Source: Mesonia mobilis DSM 19841
Lineage (GTDB): Bacteria; Bacteroidota; Bacteroidia; Flavobacteriales; Flavobacteriaceae
DNA: 64,000 nt
Assembly: GCF_000423405.1 (NCBI RefSeq)
Contig: NZ_AUHX01000011.1
Coordinates: forward strand, 54,955-118,954
Reading direction: 5' to 3'
Shown here: positions 19,623 through 28,689 of the stretch, piece by piece
Position numbering within the stretch: the first letter of the stretch is position 1
Layout: each line of letters starts with the position of its first letter
Position numbers and translations under genes: made by a program
The notes under the pieces: model-generated
The model's database searches: none
Seen by the model: the letters and a program-made list of their open reading frames with translations, nothing else
Told to the model about the DNA's origin: nothing

Positions 19623-19700
19623 TCCTGCAAGGTTTTAAAAACCTTGTAGGTTTAGAAGTTTTAATAATATTACCTACAAGGTCAAAGAGACCTTGCAGGA
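19623..19700. repeat. Long inverted repeat around CCTGCAAGG
   Basis: TCCTGCAAGG (19623-19632) pairs with CCTTGCAGGA (19691-19700). Inside are ACCTTGTAGGT and ACCTACAAGGT, which pair with each other, so the element folds as nested hairpins. It lies in the non-coding space between marC and the 19712 gene, both transcribed leftwards. It resembles dispersed palindromes of Bacteroidota. Confidence 0.65.
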
Positions 19701-19711
19701 AATGCGATAGT

Positions 19712-20134
19712 CTAAGGATGCGAAGAAGAGCTCCAATGCTTAGCTTTAAAATCGAGTACTTTTTTCATGAAGTTGTGAGTACTTTTGCTGTCGGCTTTCA
19801 CCTTTATAAAATATTGATCTCGATAAATAGAATATTCTTCAGCTTTGCCTTTATAAAGTTTGAGTTTGTAATATGGGATCACCAAAGCGTAGGTTTCTAA
19901 CAATGATCTAAAAGTAACCAAAATCCCATCGGGTCGCATTTCGATATTACACGTATTGGTATATTTATCTAGAATTAACAGGTTATGAATTTCGATACTT
20001 GTTGAGGTAATAAAAAGTTTATTAGAGCCGATTCCTTTCATCTTAAAACGTTCGATGAGCGAAAAAGGTTTGCCTACTTCAGCATTAATTTTTTCGCGAC
20101 GTTCGGGATTATTGTAAGAAACGTTAATGAGCAT
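19712..20134 (-). CDS. Conserved hypothetical protein, 140 residues
   Basis: Not recognised as a known domain. The sequence MLINVSYNNPERREKINAEV continues as a compact mixed alpha/beta protein without signal peptide or membrane segment, with several short strands (LFITSTSIEIHNLLIL, GILVTFRSLLETYALVIPYY). It starts eight bases after the stop of the thioredoxin-like gene, so the two are probably co-transcribed. An open frame on the opposite strand across this region was rejected. Confidence 0.7.
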   Translation of the reverse strand: MLINVSYNNPERREKINAEVGKPFSLIERFKMKGIGSNKLFITSTSIEIHNLLILDKYTNTCNIEMRPDGILVTFRSLLETYALVIPYYKLKLYKGKAEEYSIYRDQYFIKVKADSKSTHNFMKKVLDFKAKHWSSSSHP

Positions 20135-20142
20135 AACTAAAA

Positions 20143-20592
20143 TTATTCAGTATAAACTTTACCTAAATTTATTAATTGTATCGGACTTTTATACCCCGAA
20201 ACCTGGTTTAAAATTCTGCCGTTGCCACCATCTAGAAAAAGCAGTGTTGGGTAACTGCGAAGCCCAATACTTTTAGCAATTTTTTTGCCTTCACCTTTTT
20301 CTGCATTTAGCGCTAAGCTTACATATTCATCGTTATAAAATTGTCCGACTTTTTTGTCTTTAAGCGTATTTTTCTTTAGTGATTTACAAACGCCGCACCA
20401 ATCGGCATAAAGATAAACAAATACCAGTTTCTCTTCCGTTTTCGCCTTTTGCAGAGCTTCTTCATAATTCCCGTTATAAAAATCGATTCCTTTTTTAGTG
20501 GTGTTTTCTTCCGAAGAAAATAAACCTAAATAAAAGATAATTCCACTAAAAAGAATGATTTTACTTATGAAAGTGGAAGGGAACAAATGCAT
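20143..20592 (-). CDS. Thioredoxin-like protein, membrane-anchored or exported
   Basis: 149 residues with an N-terminal hydrophobic segment (ISKIILFSGIIFYLGLF) followed by a thioredoxin fold. The redox motif is DWCGVCK (Cys66, Cys69), and the cis-proline region reads LRSYPTLLFLDGG. The GVC spacing and KNTLKDKKVGQFYNDEYV are like the DUF255/thioredoxin_7 group of periplasmic disulfide proteins. Likely role is periplasmic thiol-disulfide exchange. It is divergent from argS. Confidence 0.82.
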   Translation of the reverse strand: MHLFPSTFISKIILFSGIIFYLGLFSSEENTTKKGIDFYNGNYEEALQKAKTEEKLVFVYLYADWCGVCKSLKKNTLKDKKVGQFYNDEYVSLALNAEKGEGKKIAKSIGLRSYPTLLFLDGGNGRILNQVSGYKSPIQLINLGKVYTE

Positions 20593-20705
20593 TTTAAGTT
20601 TGATTTTGAATAAAGATAAGTCTTAATTTTAGGTCTAGCAAATGCTTAAAATTCAAATAAAACAGGAAAGCTACTAAGGATGTTAGTCAGCTTTAAATTT
20701 TAAAT

Positions 20706-20713
20706 TATCTTTG
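20706..20713 (+). promoter_or_regulatory. Bacteroidota -7 element TATCTTTG upstream of argS
   Basis: TATCTTTG fits TAnnTTTG, 23 bases before the ATG. A TTAG about 20 bases upstream is the nearest match to the -33 TTG. Confidence 0.5.
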
Positions 20714-20735
20714 CGGTTCAAAATTTTTTGAGGAG

Positions 20736-22511
20736 ATGACAATTCAAGACACATTAGCAGAAAAAGTTAAAGAAGCCGTACAACACCTTCACGAGGTTTC
20801 ATTAGAAAATGTAGAATTTCAAGCTACGCGCAAAGAGTTTGAAGGCGATATAACCGTGGTGGTTTTCCCGATGTTGCGACAAGTAAAAACCAATCCTGTG
20901 CAATTGGGTGAGAATATCGGAAAATACTTAGAAGAACATGTAGAGGAAGTTGCCGGTTTTAATGTGGTAAAAGGCTTTTTAAATATTGTTTTGAGCGATG
21001 CCTATTTCTTAAAGTTTTTCAATTTAATAAAAGACGATAAGCATTATGGTAGTGTCGCTACCAACGAGCAATCTCCAAAAATTATGGTTGAATATTCTTC
21101 GCCAAATACCAATAAACCGCTGCATTTAGGGCATATTCGAAATAACTTATTAGGTTATTCTGTTGCTGAAATATTGAAAGTTGCGGGGAATACGGTTTAC
21201 AAAACCCAGATCATTAACGACCGCGGAATTCATATTTGTAAAAGTATGTTGGCGTGGCAAAAATTTGGGCAACACGAAACGCCAGATTCTACCGGATTAA
21301 AAGGTGATAAACTGGTTGGGAATTATTACGTAAAATTCGATAAAGAATATAAAACCCAAATTGCCGAATTACAAAAGCAGGGAATTTCTGAAGAACAAGC
21401 CAAAAAAGAAGCTCCGTTATTATTAGAAGCTCAAAAAATGTTGCAACAATGGGAAGCAGGAGATGAAGAGATCGTTGCACTTTGGGAAAAAATGAACCAA
21501 TGGGTTTATGATGGTTTTGAAGAAACTTATGCGGCACTTGGAGTAGATTTCGATAAAAATTATTACGAAAGCAATACCTATTTATTAGGAAAAGAAGTGG
21601 TAAACGACGGACTTGAAAAAGGCGTTTTTTACCGAAAAGAAGATGGTAGCGTTTGGATAGATCTAACCGATGAAGGCTTAGATGAAAAGATCGTTTTACG
21701 TGCCGATGGTACCGCAGTTTATATGACGCAAGATATCGGGACGGCCATTCAGCGTGTAGAAGATTATGCGATCAACGGAATGGTTTATACCGTTGGTAAC
21801 GAGCAAGACTATCACTTTAAAGTGTTGTTTTTGATCTTGAAAAAACTAGGTTTTGATTGGGCGAACCATTTATATCATTTAAGCTACGGAATGGTAGATT
21901 TACCTAGCGGAAAAATGAAAAGCCGTGAAGGAACCGTGGTTGATGCCGATGATTTGATTGAAGAAATGACCAAAACCGCTCAAGAAATTTCTGAAGAATT
22001 AGGGAAACTTGACGGTTATACCGAAGAAGAGAAACAAGAGCTTTACAAAACGATTGGTTTAGGAGCTTTAAAATATTACATTTTAAAAGTAGATCCGAAA
22101 AAACGAATTTTATTCAACCCTGAGGAATCGGTAGACTTTCAAGGAAATACCGGTCCGTTTATTCAATATACTTATGCGAGAATTCGTTCGATTTTAAGAA
22201 AAGCAGATTTTAATCACGCTACAGATCTTACGAATTATAAATTGCACGAGAAAGAGCGTGAATTGGTAAAATTACTTCAGCAATATCCAGAAATTATTCA
22301 GCAGGCAGCAGAGCAACACAGCCCGGCGTTAATCGCTAATTATAGCTACGATTTAGTGAAAGAATTTAATTCATTCTACCAGAACGTAAGTATTTTGGGC
22401 GCAGAAGTTGAAGAAGAAAAAGTGTTTAGAGTACAACTTTCTGAAGCCGTTGCGAATACCATTCAAAATGGTTTCAATCTATTAGGAATAGGCGTTCCAG
22501 AACGTATGTAA
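20736..22511 (+). CDS. argS: Arginyl-tRNA synthetase
   Basis: A class I synthetase charging tRNA-Arg. The 591-residue protein has the N-terminal Arg-S domain, the HIGH box as HLGH in SSPNTNKPLHLGHIRNN, the KMSK-like loop SGKMKSREGTVVDADD, and the anticodon-binding DALR domain ending GFNLLGIGVPERM. All parts are intact. It is flanked by a promoter element and the convergent TonB-receptor gene, which ends eight bases after it. Confidence 0.98.
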   Translation: MTIQDTLAEKVKEAVQHLHEVSLENVEFQATRKEFEGDITVVVFPMLRQVKTNPVQLGENIGKYLEEHVEEVAGFNVVKGFLNIVLSDAYFLKFFNLIKDDKHYGSVATNEQSPKIMVEYSSPNTNKPLHLGHIRNNLLGYSVAEILKVAGNTVYKTQIINDRGIHICKSMLAWQKFGQHETPDSTGLKGDKLVGNYYVKFDKEYKTQIAELQKQGISEEQAKKEAPLLLEAQKMLQQWEAGDEEIVALWEKMNQWVYDGFEETYAALGVDFDKNYYESNTYLLGKEVVNDGLEKGVFYRKEDGSVWIDLTDEGLDEKIVLRADGTAVYMTQDIGTAIQRVEDYAINGMVYTVGNEQDYHFKVLFLILKKLGFDWANHLYHLSYGMVDLPSGKMKSREGTVVDADDLIEEMTKTAQEISEELGKLDGYTEEEKQELYKTIGLGALKYYILKVDPKKRILFNPEESVDFQGNTGPFIQYTYARIRSILRKADFNHATDLTNYKLHEKERELVKLLQQYPEIIQQAAEQHSPALIANYSYDLVKEFNSFYQNVSILGAEVEEEKVFRVQLSEAVANTIQNGFNLLGIGVPERM

Positions 22512-22518
22512 GATAAAT

Positions 22519-24825
22519 TTAGAACTTAACCCTAAACACAAAGTTTGGGGTTAAGCCTAAAGCTTTTTGCTCTACCAAATAAATTTGATTGTTATCATTT
22601 TGGCGGTAATACGAATTAATAATATTCTCACGGTCTAACAAATTCCAAATTGAAAGACCCGCGTAAGCCAACAATTTCTTCTGAATTTTAAATTCCTGAC
22701 TTACCGAAATATCTACCCGCATATAATCTTTTAAATTATTGCTGTTTATCGGTTCATAATCAAACTGGTTATTCGCTAAACCATTGGCAGAAATTGGCGT
22801 AAAAGGTTTTCCGGTTCGCCAAATAAGTCCGCCGGAAGCTTTAAAATTTTTATAGCTATACGAGGTCGCAAAAGTAAAAGAGTTCACGATCTCGAAGTTA
22901 TTCGGAATTTCGTTAACCGAGAGATCATCGAAAAAATAATCATTATCGGTAAGTGAATAGCTTAAGCGTGCATCAAAATTTCTAAATTTTTTATTTAGAA
23001 GAATATCTAAACCCACAATTCTATAATCGCCAATAATTTGCGCGTATTCATATTGATTTTGAAATCCTTGACTTTGAGATGAAATGCCTTCTACCTTTTT
23101 TACATACGATTCAATGCTTGCCAACCAATTATTTTTTTGATAGTTAACACCGATCGAAGCCTGTCTACTTTTAGTGATCGGGAAATTTAATTGATCTGCG
23201 AGTTGCCATTTTCGATTTTCAATCCCCAGAAAATCATTCTGAAAATTTACGATCTGCGATAAATATTGACTTTTTAATTCACCCAACACTTCCACAGAAA
23301 AGTTCTTTAGAAATTGCTGATTAAAACTAAGTCTCGGTTCGGCTAAAAGAATATCAAAATCATTAAAATAGTTAATTCTAGCGCCAAGATGAACCAAGGT
23401 TTTTCGAGAAGAACTTTGGTAACGTAAACTAGAAAATAAATTATTCACGTTTAGTCGATTTTCAATAAGATCTTCGTTGGTGATTTCTTCATCGGCTTCA
23501 GCATCTCTACTGGTGGTAGAAGAAAATTCGTAACCGGAGTTGAGTTCAAAACGTTCGTTTAACTTCCATTTAGAGCTAATTTTAAAAGCCGTTTCTGCCA
23601 AATTATTTTCCTGTTCAAAAAATGTGTTGGTATTGAGAATGCGGTTGGTAGAATTTAAATGATAATTAGAATGAAATAATTGAAGTTGAGTTGAAAAGTT
23701 TTCAGTCCAATTTCTTTTGTAAAAAGCGCCCATTCCCAAACTGTTTTGCGAAAGCGTACTCTCTTTGGTTTCCATAGAATTTTGATTGAATTCTTCCGCA
23801 GTAAAACTCAATTCATTCGCAATAGAAAAATAATTTAGGCGCAATAGATCTTTTTCTGAAAGTTGATATAACCATCGAAAACTAACATCAGAAAATCTAA
23901 AGTCTTCTTCTGTATTTATTGCATTTTGATTGGTATTGGCAATTTCTGTATTTTGAAAAGCTCTGTCGTAATATTGCAAATAAGTTGGCGTAATAAAAGC
24001 GCCGTTAATGGAAGTTCTCGCTGCAATTTGTATCGACGATTTTTTATCTAAGGGCGTATCGATAAATGCATCGGCACTTAAAAAAGTGAGACCGACTTCT
24101 GCTTCAAAATCATCATTTAATTTTTTTGCTGAAGAAAGCTCGATCACACTCGAAACGCTATTACCGTGAGTAGCCGGAGTTCCGTTTTTATATAAACTCA
24201 CCGTATGGTTTTGATGCGGGTTAATGGCTGAAATTAATCCGAAAAAATGCCCCGATTGGTACAGACGAATCCCGTCCCATAAAATTAAATTTTGGTCGTT
24301 GGTGCCGCCACGAATATTAATGTTCGAAACTTTCTCATTCACACTTTCAACCCCGGGAAGCGCTTGAATGGTTTGGAAAGCATCATTTTCTATAAGTCCC
24401 GGGATAATGCCAATTTCATCAAAATTAATTTTAAAACTTCCGTCTTTAATTTTAGAAACCCCTTTGGCAATAACGTTGGTGAGAATTACTTCGTCGAGTT
24501 CTTCTACCGTAATTTTTTCAGGTTTTTGTTCAACAGGAATGGGAACATCGACAATAATTTGATGTTCACCAATGAGGGTAAATTTAAAGCCGGTTTTTTC
24601 TTGTAAAAAAGCGATCGTTTCGGTCACTGAAAGCATATTGGGCGGTTCAGGAACTTCGATGTTTTTTAGATCTTCATCGGCGTAAGAAAATGTATATGCA
24701 GAATGACTTTCGAGTATTTGTAATAATTCTGTGAGCGAAAAAGTGTTCTGGCTTTCTTCTTGTGAAAAAAGCTGATGGCAAAAAGCAATAAGAAATATAA
24801 AAATGAAGTAGCTTTTTTTACTCAC
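22519..24825 (-). CDS. TonB-dependent receptor with N-terminal signalling (STN) domain
   Basis: A 768-residue outer-membrane receptor. After the signal peptide (MSKKSYFIFIFLIAFCHQLF) comes an STN domain (about residues 28-92, SLTELLQILESHSAYTFSYA). The plug domain follows (about 130-230, with the motif INIRGGTNDQNLILWDGIRL), then a beta-barrel to the C-terminal aromatic residue (NFVFRVKF). It lacks a carboxypeptidase-regulatory domain and a neighbouring SusD gene, so it is of the FecA rather than the SusC type. It overlaps the anti-sigma gene by eight bases. The ligand is unknown; a siderophore or other metal complex is the usual case for FecA-like receptors. Confidence 0.88.
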   Translation of the reverse strand: MSKKSYFIFIFLIAFCHQLFSQEESQNTFSLTELLQILESHSAYTFSYADEDLKNIEVPEPPNMLSVTETIAFLQEKTGFKFTLIGEHQIIVDVPIPVEQKPEKITVEELDEVILTNVIAKGVSKIKDGSFKINFDEIGIIPGLIENDAFQTIQALPGVESVNEKVSNINIRGGTNDQNLILWDGIRLYQSGHFFGLISAINPHQNHTVSLYKNGTPATHGNSVSSVIELSSAKKLNDDFEAEVGLTFLSADAFIDTPLDKKSSIQIAARTSINGAFITPTYLQYYDRAFQNTEIANTNQNAINTEEDFRFSDVSFRWLYQLSEKDLLRLNYFSIANELSFTAEEFNQNSMETKESTLSQNSLGMGAFYKRNWTENFSTQLQLFHSNYHLNSTNRILNTNTFFEQENNLAETAFKISSKWKLNERFELNSGYEFSSTTSRDAEADEEITNEDLIENRLNVNNLFSSLRYQSSSRKTLVHLGARINYFNDFDILLAEPRLSFNQQFLKNFSVEVLGELKSQYLSQIVNFQNDFLGIENRKWQLADQLNFPITKSRQASIGVNYQKNNWLASIESYVKKVEGISSQSQGFQNQYEYAQIIGDYRIVGLDILLNKKFRNFDARLSYSLTDNDYFFDDLSVNEIPNNFEIVNSFTFATSYSYKNFKASGGLIWRTGKPFTPISANGLANNQFDYEPINSNNLKDYMRVDISVSQEFKIQKKLLAYAGLSIWNLLDRENIINSYYRQNDNNQIYLVEQKALGLTPNFVFRVKF

Positions 24826-25717
24826 GCTCTACAATGCTTACAGAACTGCCTTCGATTTTGTACGTTAAGTGAAAAGGAATCGTGATTGCCTTCAACGCTT
24901 GATCTAAATTGTCATGTACAAAACTTCCGGTAAAGGTTCGATGAGCATCAAAAGTAAGGTTTTTTGCTTGAATTTGAATGTCGTATTGGCGCTCTAATTC
25001 ATTTAACACCTCTTTTAGCGGAGTACTGGTAAAACTGCTTTTTCCTTGCGTCCAAGAAGGAGTAGTGGCAGAAATATTTTCAACTAAACTTTGATTGTTT
25101 ATTTGTCTAAATTCTTTACCTGCCGGGAGTAAAACCGTTTCTTTTTCAGTTTTAACTTCCACTAAACCTTCGTAGCAAGTTACTACAAATAAATTGTCGC
25201 GTTGTTTTACATTAAACTGAGTTCCTTTAACGCTTACAGAACCTAAAGCAGTTTCTACGGTAAATTTTTCACCTTTTGCTACTTTAAAAAAGGCTTCGCC
25301 GTCTAAAGCAATAAAACGATGATCTTCCCAAGCATCTTCGTTGAACGATAAATGTGAACCTGCGTTGAGGTTGATTAATGAATTGTCTGGAAGTGTAATT
25401 TTTTCTGTTGAAGCAATTTCTGTCGTAAACTCTTGGGTAGAGTTAGTGAAAAACATCGTGTAACTTAAAAAAGCCATTATTAAAATTGCGGCTATTTTAC
25501 CAACTACACTCAGCCAATTAATAGCTTGATGTTTTTGTTGTGCTTCTTTAATTTTCTCATAAGTGGCGTTAGCGTCAAAAGTTGGCGCTTTAAAATAGGT
25601 AGAAGCTTCAGCGATTTTTTGATAATCTTTAAAGGCATCTAATTGCTCAAGCTCTCGTTGCTCTTCTGCAGAAAGCTCGCCATCTAACCATTTTTGTATG
25701 AGTTTTTCTTCTTTCAT
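24818..25717 (-). CDS. FecR-type anti-sigma factor
   Basis: A 299-residue single-pass inner-membrane protein. A short cytoplasmic N-terminal domain (EEKLIQKWLDGELSAEEQRE) is followed by one membrane segment (IAAILIMAFLSYTMFF) and a periplasmic FecR domain (ITLPDNSLINLNAGSHLSFN). The C-terminus is a DUF4974 domain (VLNELERQYDIQIQAKNLTF). It transmits the signal from the receptor's STN domain to the sigma factor. It lies between the sigma factor gene (54 bases upstream) and the receptor (overlapping), a complete signalling cassette. Confidence 0.9.
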   Translation of the reverse strand: MKEEKLIQKWLDGELSAEEQRELEQLDAFKDYQKIAEASTYFKAPTFDANATYEKIKEAQQKHQAINWLSVVGKIAAILIMAFLSYTMFFTNSTQEFTTEIASTEKITLPDNSLINLNAGSHLSFNEDAWEDHRFIALDGEAFFKVAKGEKFTVETALGSVSVKGTQFNVKQRDNLFVVTCYEGLVEVKTEKETVLLPAGKEFRQINNQSLVENISATTPSWTQGKSSFTSTPLKEVLNELERQYDIQIQAKNLTFDAHRTFTGSFVHDNLDQALKAITIPFHLTYKIEGSSVSIVERE

Positions 25718-25771
25718 CTTCGTGTGCTCTACCTTTAAAACAAGTAAGGCTAATTTATTCCTACCTTAAAA

Positions 25772-26287
25772 TCAAATTTCTTTTAAATCTTCGCGTAATT
25801 TTTTTAACGCGGAATAAATTCTCTTTTCAACTGCCTTTCGTGAGATGCCCAAAATCTCTGCAATTTCTTTGTGTTTCTTACCTTCAGTACGATTCATCAT
25901 AAAAGCGACGCGCTGCGCTTCGGTAAGTTTTGCCAAAGCATTCTGAAATTTTTCGAGGTATTCTTTTTCTTCAACTAAAAACTGCGGGTCTTGATGATTA
26001 ACTTTTTTAGTTTGCTTTTGCTGATACTTTAAAACCACTTTTTGATGGTTATACTCATTCAGCATTAAATTATTGGCAACCGTAAATAAAAACGACTTGG
26101 CTTTTTTGGGTGGTACGTCTTTGCATTTTTTCCAAAGTTTTACAAAAGCTTCTTGTACTTTGTCTTGTGGTTGTAGTTGATCGCCAAATTTGTAATAAAG
26201 AAAATTAAACAGGTGAGTAGCATGCTCGTTGTAGAGCTTACTAAAAAGACGCTCTTCACAAACATTATCTTTTAAAGATTTGGCCAT
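25772..26287 (-). CDS. ECF sigma factor of the FecI type
   Basis: A 171-residue extracytoplasmic-function sigma factor. Region 2 is the segment LYNEHATHLFNFLYYKFGDQ to KSFLFTVANNLMLNEYNHQK, and region 4 is the helix-turn-helix KEIAEILGISRKAVEKRIYS. It should direct transcription of its own cassette with the downstream FecR and TonB receptor. It is the first gene of the cassette and is divergent from the LRR protein gene at 26512. Confidence 0.92.
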   Translation of the reverse strand: MAKSLKDNVCEERLFSKLYNEHATHLFNFLYYKFGDQLQPQDKVQEAFVKLWKKCKDVPPKKAKSFLFTVANNLMLNEYNHQKVVLKYQQKQTKKVNHQDPQFLVEEKEYLEKFQNALAKLTEAQRVAFMMNRTEGKKHKEIAEILGISRKAVEKRIYSALKKLREDLKEI

Positions 26288-26450
26288 TTTTTAATTTTCC
26301 GAGGCGATAAATGTAGAAAATTTTAAATGAAAGTAGGAATTTTTATGAATTGCTTGTTCTAAAATAAAGATTTAATATTCTAAGCGGTTAAAATTTTTAA
26401 AATAAACTGCTAGTATTAATTTCTTTGTTGTTTTTGTTTAGGGGGAAGAC

Positions 26451-26478
26451 GGCCGTTGCTTTAACGGCCATTTTCTTT
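26451..26478 (+). promoter_or_regulatory. G+C-rich hairpin with T-rich tail in the leader of the first LRR gene
   Basis: GGCCGTT pairs perfectly with AACGGCC around GCTTT and is followed by ATTTTCTTTAATTTTC. It lies 34 bases before the ATG, preceded by AGGGGGAAGA. It could be a terminator or attenuator; it is not a simple end-of-gene terminator, because the gene on its left is divergent. Confidence 0.5.
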
Positions 26479-26511
26479 AATTTTCTTTTGTTAAACCAAT
26501 TCTAATTTATT

Positions 26512-28563
26512 ATGAGATCAATTTTACTTTTTAGTTTATTTTTTTTAAGTTTTTTAGGAGGTATTCAAGCACAGACTTTGAGTTTTCCTGATGCTAACCT
26601 CAAAGCCTCACTCTTATATCACCAGCCTCCTATAGATTTAAATGCAGATAATGAGATACAGCTTAGTGAGGCCCAGTCTTTTACGGGAGATTTAATGCTT
26701 TCTAGTAAAGAAATTTCAGATATTTCTGGTCTCGAAAATTTTGTTAATGTAACCGTATTAAACTTGAATTTTAATAATATTTCAAATTTTACCTCAATAG
26801 CACTCAATAACCTTACCTACTTAAGTTTAAGCTATAATAACTTAACATCGATAGATCTATCGTCGCTTGTAAATTTAGAAGAATTGGTGCTAAATGATAA
26901 TAACCTTAGTGCTATAGATGTTTCAGAAAATGTTGCGTTAACTTATCTTAATATTAGAGGTAATCCTTTACTTAGCTTAGATGTATCTAACAATCCTGCT
27001 TTAACAGAAATTACGTTATTAGAGTTACCTCAATTAACATATTTAAATCTTAAAAATGGGAATAATGAAAATATGTCTTCTGTAGAGCCTTTTTATGATA
27101 TGGGTAATGTAGAATTTGTTTGTGTAGATAACGTTGATATTTTTTTTGAAAACTTTTATATCCAAGAATGGATGGGCGAGCCTTGGTTTGCTGTAAGCAC
27201 TCATTGCGATTTTACAGAAAATCAAACAAATTTAATTACAGGTACGGTTAAATATGATGTTGGTGAAGGGTGTAACGATGAGTCTGCGGTAGCAGTCCCT
27301 AATACGTTAGTAGTTTCTGAGGTAAATGGTTTTGAATATGGAACCTTAGCAGATGAAGACGGAAATTATATTTTATATACAGGAGAAGGCATAAATACTG
27401 TAGGAGTGAATAGCTTTAGTGAAAATTTTGGCTTTACTCCTGCCTCACAAGAAGTAAACTTTACAGGTTATGGTAATCAAGCAACTGTAAACTTTTGTGC
27501 ACAGACCTTAGTTGAGTATAACGATTTATCTATAGTGATGTTGCCCTTAGGCAGTGCAATACCGGGGTTAAATACTACTTATAAAATATCTTATACCAAC
27601 CAAGGATCTACTGTGTTAAATGGTAATGTAGTTTTAACCTACGACCATACCTTGCAAAATTTTATAAGCGCTTCTGAAACAGAAATAAATTCGACAGAAA
27701 ATACATTAAGCTTTGAGGTTTTAAACTTAGCACCTTTTCAAACACAACATATTGAAGTTGAATTTGCAAATGCACAACCCCCAACTTTAAATGCCGGAGA
27801 TGAATTAAATTTTATTGCTGAAATAATAACTTTTACGTCAGACGATGATGTTACTAATAATAGTTATATTTTAAATTTTAATGTCGTTAACTCTTACGAT
27901 CCTAACGATAAACGAGTATTAGAAGGCAGTCAAGTTCATATTGATGACGCTGAAAAGTATTTAAATTATATAATACGCTTTCAGAACACAGGAACGGCAA
28001 ACGCTCAAAAAGTAGCAATACGAGATACCTTAAGTGCAAATTTAGATTGGAGTACTTTAAAAATAATTTCTGCTAGTAATGATTATCATGTAAACATCGT
28101 AAATGGTAATGCTATAGAATTTGTTTTTAATAATATAGATTTACCCTACAAAGATGCCGATGAAGAAGGTAGTCAAGGTTATATTGCTTATAAAATAAAG
28201 CCAAAATCAGATATTGCTGTTGGAGATGTAGTATCTGGAGATGCAGCAATCTATTTCGATTTTAATGAGCCAATTATTACCAATGAAGTTTCTACAGAAT
28301 TCATTGAAAACCTATCAGTAGCTTCTCCAGATTTTTTAGCGGAAGTGAATTTATATCCTAACCCGACAAGTGGAGTAGTAAGTATTCAAAATAATTCAGC
28401 ATTACAAATAGAAAATGTAGAAGTTTATTCCATCACCGGTCAAAAAGTGCTGACTTCAACTTCCGTGAAAATCGATCTATCAGCCTTGAGTAGTGGCATT
28501 TATTTTGTGAAGTTAATTGCAGCAGAAGGAACTTCGATCACTAAAAAAGTGGTGAAAGAATAA
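26512..28563 (+). CDS. Secreted leucine-rich-repeat protein with T9SS type A sorting signal (copy 1)
   Basis: A 683-residue secreted protein. It has a signal peptide (LFSLFFLSFLGGIQAQ) and about five leucine-rich repeats (residues 65-180; for example LTYLSLSYNNLTSIDLSSLV). A middle beta-rich region and a DUF11/DUF7619-like domain starting NSYDPNDKRVLEGSQVHIDD follow. The C-terminal T9SS type A signal is VNLYPNPTSGVVSIQNN to ISTGQK-like and GIYFVKLIAAEG. It is expected at the cell surface or released. Copy 2 lies directly downstream; their C-terminal halves are nearly identical while the LRR parts differ. Confidence 0.85.
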   Translation: MRSILLFSLFFLSFLGGIQAQTLSFPDANLKASLLYHQPPIDLNADNEIQLSEAQSFTGDLMLSSKEISDISGLENFVNVTVLNLNFNNISNFTSIALNNLTYLSLSYNNLTSIDLSSLVNLEELVLNDNNLSAIDVSENVALTYLNIRGNPLLSLDVSNNPALTEITLLELPQLTYLNLKNGNNENMSSVEPFYDMGNVEFVCVDNVDIFFENFYIQEWMGEPWFAVSTHCDFTENQTNLITGTVKYDVGEGCNDESAVAVPNTLVVSEVNGFEYGTLADEDGNYILYTGEGINTVGVNSFSENFGFTPASQEVNFTGYGNQATVNFCAQTLVEYNDLSIVMLPLGSAIPGLNTTYKISYTNQGSTVLNGNVVLTYDHTLQNFISASETEINSTENTLSFEVLNLAPFQTQHIEVEFANAQPPTLNAGDELNFIAEIITFTSDDDVTNNSYILNFNVVNSYDPNDKRVLEGSQVHIDDAEKYLNYIIRFQNTGTANAQKVAIRDTLSANLDWSTLKIISASNDYHVNIVNGNAIEFVFNNIDLPYKDADEEGSQGYIAYKIKPKSDIAVGDVVSGDAAIYFDFNEPIITNEVSTEFIENLSVASPDFLAEVNLYPNPTSGVVSIQNNSALQIENVEVYSITGQKVLTSTSVKIDLSALSSGIYFVKLIAAEGTSITKKVVKE

Positions 28564-28615
28564 AAATTTCAACACTATAAAAAAAGCAAGCTTATTTTTA
28601 GGCTTGCTTTTTTTA
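27886..28615 (+). repeat. Direct repeat unit A: 3' half of LRR gene 1 with its terminator
   Basis: From GTTAACTCTTACGA onwards this stretch corresponds almost codon for codon to 30001-30730. The similarity includes the stop codon, the AAAATTTCAACA trailer and the terminator hairpin. Upstream of it the two genes are clearly less alike. The pattern suggests tandem duplication followed by homogenisation of the 3' ends. Confidence 0.85.
28580..28615 (+). terminator. Rho-independent terminator after LRR gene 1
   Basis: AAAAAGCAAGC pairs with GCTTGCTTTTT around TTATTTTTAG and is followed by T residues. An essentially identical hairpin follows LRR gene 2. Confidence 0.88.
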
Positions 28616-28689
28616 TTTGGTTATTTAATAAGTTTCAGGGGGATTTTTTTATGTGAAACTGTTATATTTATGAAACTAACATTATTCTT

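Noticed and set aside
19550..19900. Plus-strand open frame of 116 codons
   Set aside because: It runs through the nested inverted repeat and overlaps the coding end of the minus-strand 140-residue gene; its sequence has no protein-like composition.
22519..24825. SusC/SusD-type glycan uptake locus
   Set aside because: The receptor has an STN domain without a carboxypeptidase-regulatory domain, and no SusD or glycoside hydrolase gene is adjacent.
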